Assembly: GCA_031273185.1 (NCBI GenBank)
Contig: JAISSG010000019.1
Span: 1-9,388, forward strand
Source of the DNA: Treponema sp.
Lineage (GTDB): Bacteria; Spirochaetota; Spirochaetia; Treponematales; Breznakiellaceae
Direction of reading: 5' to 3'
Length of the DNA: 9,388 bases
The notes beneath the pieces are model-generated. The model did not search any database. It had not been told where the DNA came from and was given only the letters and a program-made list of their open reading frames with translations. Below, one piece after another: positions 6,672-9,388 of this stretch; the first letter of the stretch is position 1, and each line of letters starts with the position of its first letter. The translations under genes and the position numbers were made by a program.

Positions 6672-6685
6672 ACCGTTGTCAGCAA
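6659..6685 (-). promoter_or_regulatory. Possible promoter of the envelope/rarA block
   Basis: On the minus strand TTGCTG (6685-6680) and TATAAA (6664-6659) are separated by 15 bp, shorter than the optimal 17. Transcription would start near 6652, giving a leader of about 15 nt that contains the AGAGGAG ribosome site. The gap between the SPFH-like stop (6720) and this gene is 82 bp with no terminator, so read-through from upstream is also possible. Moderate to weak. Confidence 0.35.
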
Positions 6686-6719
6686 TATGGTTTCACGGGT
6701 CGCTCGCAGGCAACAGCCC

Positions 6720-7526
6720 CTAGTCCCCTGGCCTGCCGTTTTCCAGCGCAAGAAAATCGAGCAACACGGGATATTTGCTCAGCAATGCGCCGTACCGCTC
6801 CAGTTCCTCAAACCGGTTGTAGGTTTCGACCCGGCCCAGCGCCTTGTCGCTCAGTTCAGCGGCGATGAATTCCTTCTGCCTGGCGACGAATTCCCCGTAT
6901 AGCCCCTTTGCAAGCCGGTACAGGGTAAAATCGGGGAGCTTTGCCGACCTTATCACAAAAGAAAAATTGGAAATTTGGGGGAATTGCCTTTGAATTTCCC
7001 GTTCCAGGCCGGGACTTGCGTTGTTTTCAAGCAGTTCTTCTATCTGCGACGCAAATTCCTCGCTGTAATTAATGCGATTCAGTATAAACGCCTCTATTTG
7101 CCCGGCAATGTCGTTCTCATGGCTGTCCAGTTCTTCCTGCGTGCCGATGCTGTACGTGGCAGCCAGGGGGATAAGGGCCTCGGGCGAAAGGCTGAAGCTG
7201 AGCGAGGCGCGAAGCTCCCAGGAAAAATCGCCCTGTACGCCGGCAAACGCCGAGTAAGTCTCAGCCGCCGGGAGGGTGTTTCTTGCGGATACCTCCCGGC
7301 TGACGGTATCCAGCCGGAAAACCAGCGTTTGGGCGTTGGCGGGGATGAGCTTGTACCAGACCCACCTGAATTCGCCGGGCCTTACCAGGTTTGCATCTAC
7401 CCCGTGTGATTTTGAGCGGATGACCCCGTAAGCGCCGGGCTCTATTCCCATCTGCGCCCATCCAAAAAAGAACCCAAGGCCGGCAAGTACCAGGAGAACA
7501 ACCACGGTTATAAGGAACTTTTTCAT
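6720..7526 (-). CDS. Membrane-anchored SPFH/Band-7-like protein
   Basis: A 268-residue protein with an uncleaved N-terminal anchor (MKKF, then a hydrophobic stretch at about 4-22) and a soluble remainder. The segment GIEPGAYGVIRSKSHGVD, then LVRPGEFRWVW (residues 27-57), resembles the start of Band-7/SPFH domains, which read like 'PGEYGVV.SK.GG' and 'PG.H..'. The next ~100 residues are beta-rich with a helix (134-170), and the last 60 are helical and charged, also fitting SPFH architecture. Such proteins form membrane-associated oligomers and often partner proteases or microdomains. No exact family is recognised. It is transcribed divergently from the membrane protein at 7574 and ends 82 bp before the outer-membrane protein gene. 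No Shine-Dalgarno sequence precedes the ATG; the promoter found lies so close that the mRNA would have almost no leader. The MKKFLI start followed at once by the anchor supports this ATG. Confidence 0.65.
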   Translation of the reverse strand: MKKFLITVVVLLVLAGLGFFFGWAQMGIEPGAYGVIRSKSHGVDANLVRPGEFRWVWYKLIPANAQTLVFRLDTVSREVSARNTLPAAETYSAFAGVQGDFSWELRASLSFSLSPEALIPLAATYSIGTQEELDSHENDIAGQIEAFILNRINYSEEFASQIEELLENNASPGLEREIQRQFPQISNFSFVIRSAKLPDFTLYRLAKGLYGEFVARQKEFIAAELSDKALGRVETYNRFEELERYGALLSKYPVLLDFLALENGRPGD

Positions 7527-7536
7527 ACCGAAGATT

Positions 7537-7542
7537 TATGAT
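7537..7542 (+). promoter_or_regulatory. Candidate -10 of the divergent gene
   Basis: TATGAT on the plus strand overlaps the minus-strand -10 (TATCAT at 7543-7538), so one near-symmetric element could serve both directions. No convincing -35 lies 16-18 bp upstream on the plus strand. A start near 7549 would give a leader of about 25 nt for the gene at 7574. Confidence 0.3.
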
Positions 7543-7566
7543 ACCCTAAAAAGGCTGTTTAAGCAA
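7538..7566 (-). promoter_or_regulatory. Sigma-70-type promoter with almost no leader
   Basis: On the minus strand TTGCTT (7566-7561), a 17-bp spacer and TATCAT (7543-7538) form a good vegetative promoter. Only 11 bases separate the -10 from the ATG at 7526, so transcription would begin about 4 nt before the start codon. This matches the lack of a ribosome site for the SPFH-like gene. Confidence 0.6.
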
Positions 7567-7573
7567 CCGAGGT

Positions 7574-7978
7574 ATGGAAGACAATAACATTGCAGGCGAA
7601 GAGCCCCAGGCCGATAACGAGCCCAAAAAGGGTGAAAAAGCCCGCCGCTGGATTTTTTCGGGCTTTGTCAGGAAGGGCATTAGATTCTCCCTTGCCCTTT
7701 CGCTCGTGATCTTCGCATTGTACCTGGCAGGCAGCATGCCTGACCCCGGCTTTCCTGACCGCCTCCTGTTCCTGCTGCTGAGAATGCTTAGGTTCGCGTC
7801 ACTGGTAAGCTGCGCTTTCTCCCTGTTTGCCCTGGGATTTAGCGTCCGCCGCCTGGTCTACCATCCAGGTTTACGCAATTTCCTTGGCATGGGCTTTTAT
7901 TTTGCCGCAAGCCTGCTCAGCGCGGGCCTTGCCATGCTCGATTCGCTTATAGTCGCCGCAACAGGGGGTAATGTTTAA
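7574..7978 (+). CDS. Three-helix integral membrane protein, unknown
   Basis: A 134-residue protein that I do not recognise. The first 34 residues are hydrophilic: acidic at first (MEDNN..EE), then Lys/Arg-rich. Three hydrophobic segments follow at about 37-54, 72-91 and 104-128. The basic residues at 19-38 before the first segment suggest a cytoplasmic N-terminus. The short loop between helices 1 and 2 contains MPDPGFPD, and the loop between 2 and 3 is basic (VRRLVYHPGLRN). There are no catalytic motifs. GAGG at 7569-7572 is only 1 nt from the ATG, too close for a normal ribosome site, and no other ATG occurs before residue 55, so the start is less certain than the frame. It diverges from the SPFH-like gene; neighbouring membrane genes of this sort sometimes work together, but that is only inference. 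It ends 22 bp from the convergent cyclase gene with no terminator between them. Confidence 0.65.
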   Translation: MEDNNIAGEEPQADNEPKKGEKARRWIFSGFVRKGIRFSLALSLVIFALYLAGSMPDPGFPDRLLFLLLRMLRFASLVSCAFSLFALGFSVRRLVYHPGLRNFLGMGFYFAASLLSAGLAMLDSLIVAATGGNV

Positions 7979-8000
7979 GCGGGGTCAATCCCTGGGAATA

Positions 8001-8732
8001 TCAGGCAGACACCATGGTGCTTATCGAAGGTTTTCCGTCATAAAACAGCACCTGCTTGCGGTCTTCATCCATAAGGCCTTTAAGCAGCAATAGATCCTTT
8101 TGAATTTTAGGCGACTGATTTACCCTGAACGGTACCACGCCTGACTCTGCAAGCGTTTTGTTTACCACCAATTCATTCCCGCCGGCCAGTGTTTGCAACC
8201 TGCTGGCAAGATTGATTCCGTAGCCGACATAATCACGGTATTTAAGTTCTGACAACTCGGCGGATATTTCATACTTAAACACCTTTCCCGTAACAAGCGC
8301 CCCGGCCAGGGACAATTTATCGAAAGGCTTGAACAAATCCTCTTCTAAAAAATCGACATACGTGCTAAAAATAAAAAGCGCTTCATTAATTGAGTTTTCG
8401 CTGGTTTCGTCCCAAATAATCAGGGCTCCGTCTCCCATAAGTTTGTAATACGAGCAGCCGTAACCAAATTGGTTAATACAGGACAAGAGGTTCGCCGTGA
8501 ATTCTTTAAGCAGCTTAAAAACGGTATCTTCCGCGTGGGAGCACAAAAAATCGCTGAAATTACGCACGTCGACACATAAGACAAGCGCGTTATCGTGGGC
8601 CTCGCCCAAGTACACGCCGTCAAACACATCAATCGGCATTTTCTTAAGCCCTTCAATAGCGCCGATATCCAGCACAAGCCCTATGCTTTTTTTCTCTACG
8701 GAATCCAGCTCGCTGATTAAGGTGTCTTTCAT
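8001..8732 (-). CDS. Stand-alone class III nucleotide cyclase
   Basis: A 243-residue cytoplasmic protein consisting almost only of a class III cyclase homology domain (about residues 45-195). The first metal-binding Asp is in CVDVRNFS (Asp55) and the second in KLMGDGALIIW (Asp101). Lys97 and Asp167 (in KYRDYVGYG) are placed as the adenine-recognising pair, and NLASRL supplies Asn174 and Arg178 for transition-state binding. All expected residues are present, so an active enzyme making cAMP from ATP is likely; cGMP is less likely because of the Lys/Asp pair. There is no membrane segment and no PAS, GAF, HAMP or receiver domain; only about 40 N-terminal and 45 C-terminal residues flank the domain. 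This is unusual, since most bacterial class III cyclases carry a sensor. No Shine-Dalgarno precedes the ATG. It is convergent with the membrane protein gene and lies 116 bp downstream of the ABC ATPase gene. Confidence 0.88.
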   Translation of the reverse strand: MKDTLISELDSVEKKSIGLVLDIGAIEGLKKMPIDVFDGVYLGEAHDNALVLCVDVRNFSDFLCSHAEDTVFKLLKEFTANLLSCINQFGYGCSYYKLMGDGALIIWDETSENSINEALFIFSTYVDFLEEDLFKPFDKLSLAGALVTGKVFKYEISAELSELKYRDYVGYGINLASRLQTLAGGNELVVNKTLAESGVVPFRVNQSPKIQKDLLLLKGLMDEDRKQVLFYDGKPSISTMVSA

Positions 8733-8738
8733 GGTACA

Positions 8739-8747
8739 ATAGTATCA
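8739..8747 (-). promoter_or_regulatory. Extended -10 placing the start at the cyclase ATG
   Basis: On the minus strand TGATACTAT (8747-8739) is an extended -10 (TG-n plus TACTAT). Six bases separate it from the ATG at 8732, so the predicted first transcribed base is the A of the ATG, giving a leaderless mRNA. The -35 region (TTTCGG at 17 bp) is poor, as is common with extended -10 promoters. Confidence 0.5.
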
Positions 8748-8786
8748 CGGTACCGGCTTGGCCGAAAAGTAGGAGGAATGAAGGCT

Positions 8787-8792
8787 ATTATA
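8787..8792 (-). promoter_or_regulatory. Consensus TATAAT upstream of the cyclase gene
   Basis: A perfect TATAAT lies on the minus strand about 55 bp upstream of the cyclase ATG, but no -35 is seen at 15-18 bp. If used, it would give a leader of about 48 nt that still has no ribosome site next to the ATG. It is a rival to the extended -10 at 8739-8747. Confidence 0.3.
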
Positions 8793-8814
8793 CCGCAGGC
8801 AAGCCTGCAAGGTA
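8791..8814. other. Hairpin downstream of the ABC ATPase gene
   Basis: TACC-GCAGGC-AA-GCCTGC-AA-GGTA forms a stem of 6 plus 4 bp with a 2-nt bulge; the tight inner turn would open to CAAG. It lies 35-58 bases after the ABC ATPase stop on the minus strand. No U-tract follows in that direction, so a standard terminator is unproven. It overlaps the TATAAT at 8787-8792. Confidence 0.4.
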
Positions 8815-8848
8815 GTTACGCAACAATGCGAAGAGCCCGCGGCGATGA

Positions 8849-9388
8849 TTATGGCGAGATTGCAAAAGGCGCATCCGATACTACGCACCGCAGTTCACGC
8901 CCGCCAGCGGTGTTCAGCGGCGGCAGTCCCTCGGCACATTCAGGTTTTGCCTGCGTGCAGCGGGGGGCGAAGGGGCAGCCCGGCTCTGGCTCGGCGGGAT
9001 TTGGCACCTTGCCGGGGATCGCCGCAAGCCGCTCCTGCGTGTAGTGGCTGCCGAAGCGGGGCGACGAGGCAAGCAGCGCCTTGGTGTAAGGGTGTCGTGG
9101 GCTTGAGATAATGTCCGCCGCCGCGCCGCATTCCATCTCCATGCCGCCGTACATCACCAGAACGCGGTCGGAGATTTCGGCGACCAGATCGATGTCGTGG
9201 CTGATGAAAATTATCGAGATGCCGCGAGTGCGGCGCAGGGTTTTCAAAAGCTCCACAATTTGCTTCTGAATGGTAACGTCCAGCGCCGTGGTCGGCTCGT
9301 CGGCGATTAACAGTTCGCAGCCTTGGGCAAGCGCCAGCGCAATGCCGATGCGCTGCAACTGGCCGCCGGAGAACTGGTGGGGGAAGTT
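8849..9388 (-). CDS. Peptide ABC transporter ATPase, OppD/DppD type (5' end missing)
   Basis: The last 179 residues of an ABC transporter ATP-binding subunit; the N-terminal part with Walker A lies beyond the window. Visible in order are the signature FSGGQLQR, Walker B with LLIADEPTTALD, the H-loop FISHD, and the oligopeptide/dipeptide C-terminal extension: HPYTKALLASSPR, RLAAIPGKVPNP, then GCPFAPRC, KPEC and a late Cys before VVSDAPF. This extension marks the OppD/DppD/NikD group, which powers uptake of peptides or, in some members, nickel or other solutes; the cysteines are thought to bind a metal or Fe-S cluster in some relatives. The signature has Phe where Leu is usual (LSGG), a common variation. 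No OppF-like partner follows; the next gene on the strand is the cyclase, so the partner, if any, is upstream and outside the window. The substrate cannot be told from this part. Confidence 0.94.
   Translation of the reverse strand, partial: NFPHQFSGGQLQRIGIALALAQGCELLIADEPTTALDVTIQKQIVELLKTLRRTRGISIIFISHDIDLVAEISDRVLVMYGGMEMECGAAADIISSPRHPYTKALLASSPRFGSHYTQERLAAIPGKVPNPAEPEPGCPFAPRCTQAKPECAEGLPPLNTAGGRELRCVVSDAPFAISP

Noticed and set aside
8778..9044. Plus-strand frame with AGGAGG directly before its ATG
   Set aside because: The ribosome-site-like sequence is 1-2 nt from the ATG, and most of the frame is antisense to the well-conserved ABC ATPase.

Overview
The window looks like chromosomal DNA from a spirochaete, most likely a Treponema of the free-living or insect-gut type. 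This is inferred from gene content, not from a marker gene. The clues are: a long RarA protein fused to a second domain; a small outer-membrane barrel next to a lipoprotein with a relaxed spirochaete-type lipobox; a conserved SPFH-like anchored protein; and a DUF5678-type small gene paired with a retropepsin-like aspartic protease. Most of the window has moderate-to-high GC and dense genes. The first ~690 bases are visibly richer in A+T and hold an intact small gene followed by a decayed one, so that end looks like an accessory patch.

Layout. (1) Positions 4-572 (+): an intact DUF5678-like small protein overlaps a broken retropepsin-like protease gene. (2) Positions 693-6637 (-) form one co-directional block. 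In transcription order it encodes an outer-membrane beta-barrel protein, a beta-propeller-like lipoprotein, RarA with a 330-residue C-terminal extension, a lysine/alanine/proline-rich histone-H1-like protein, and a secreted NlpC/P60-like cysteine hydrolase. The gaps are 10, 9, 73 and 42 bp, and no U-tract terminator is visible between the genes, so an operon is likely. It mixes envelope proteins with DNA-maintenance proteins. (3) Positions 6720-7978: a membrane-anchored SPFH-like protein (-) and a three-helix membrane protein (+) diverge from a compact shared promoter region. (4) Positions 8001-8732 (-): a stand-alone class III nucleotide cyclase with all expected catalytic residues. (5) Positions 8849-9388 (-): the C-terminal part of an OppD/DppD-type peptide ABC transporter ATPase, cut by the window edge.

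Two minus-strand genes, the SPFH-like gene and the cyclase, have no Shine-Dalgarno sequence. Each has a good -10 element placed so that transcription would begin at or within about 4 nt of the ATG. These are candidate leaderless or near-leaderless mRNAs, in contrast to the strong ribosome sites on neighbouring genes.

I see no tRNA, rRNA, CRISPR array, insertion sequence or complete phage module. The best candidates for something little described are the RarA fusion together with its envelope/chromatin operon, and the leaderless cyclase.
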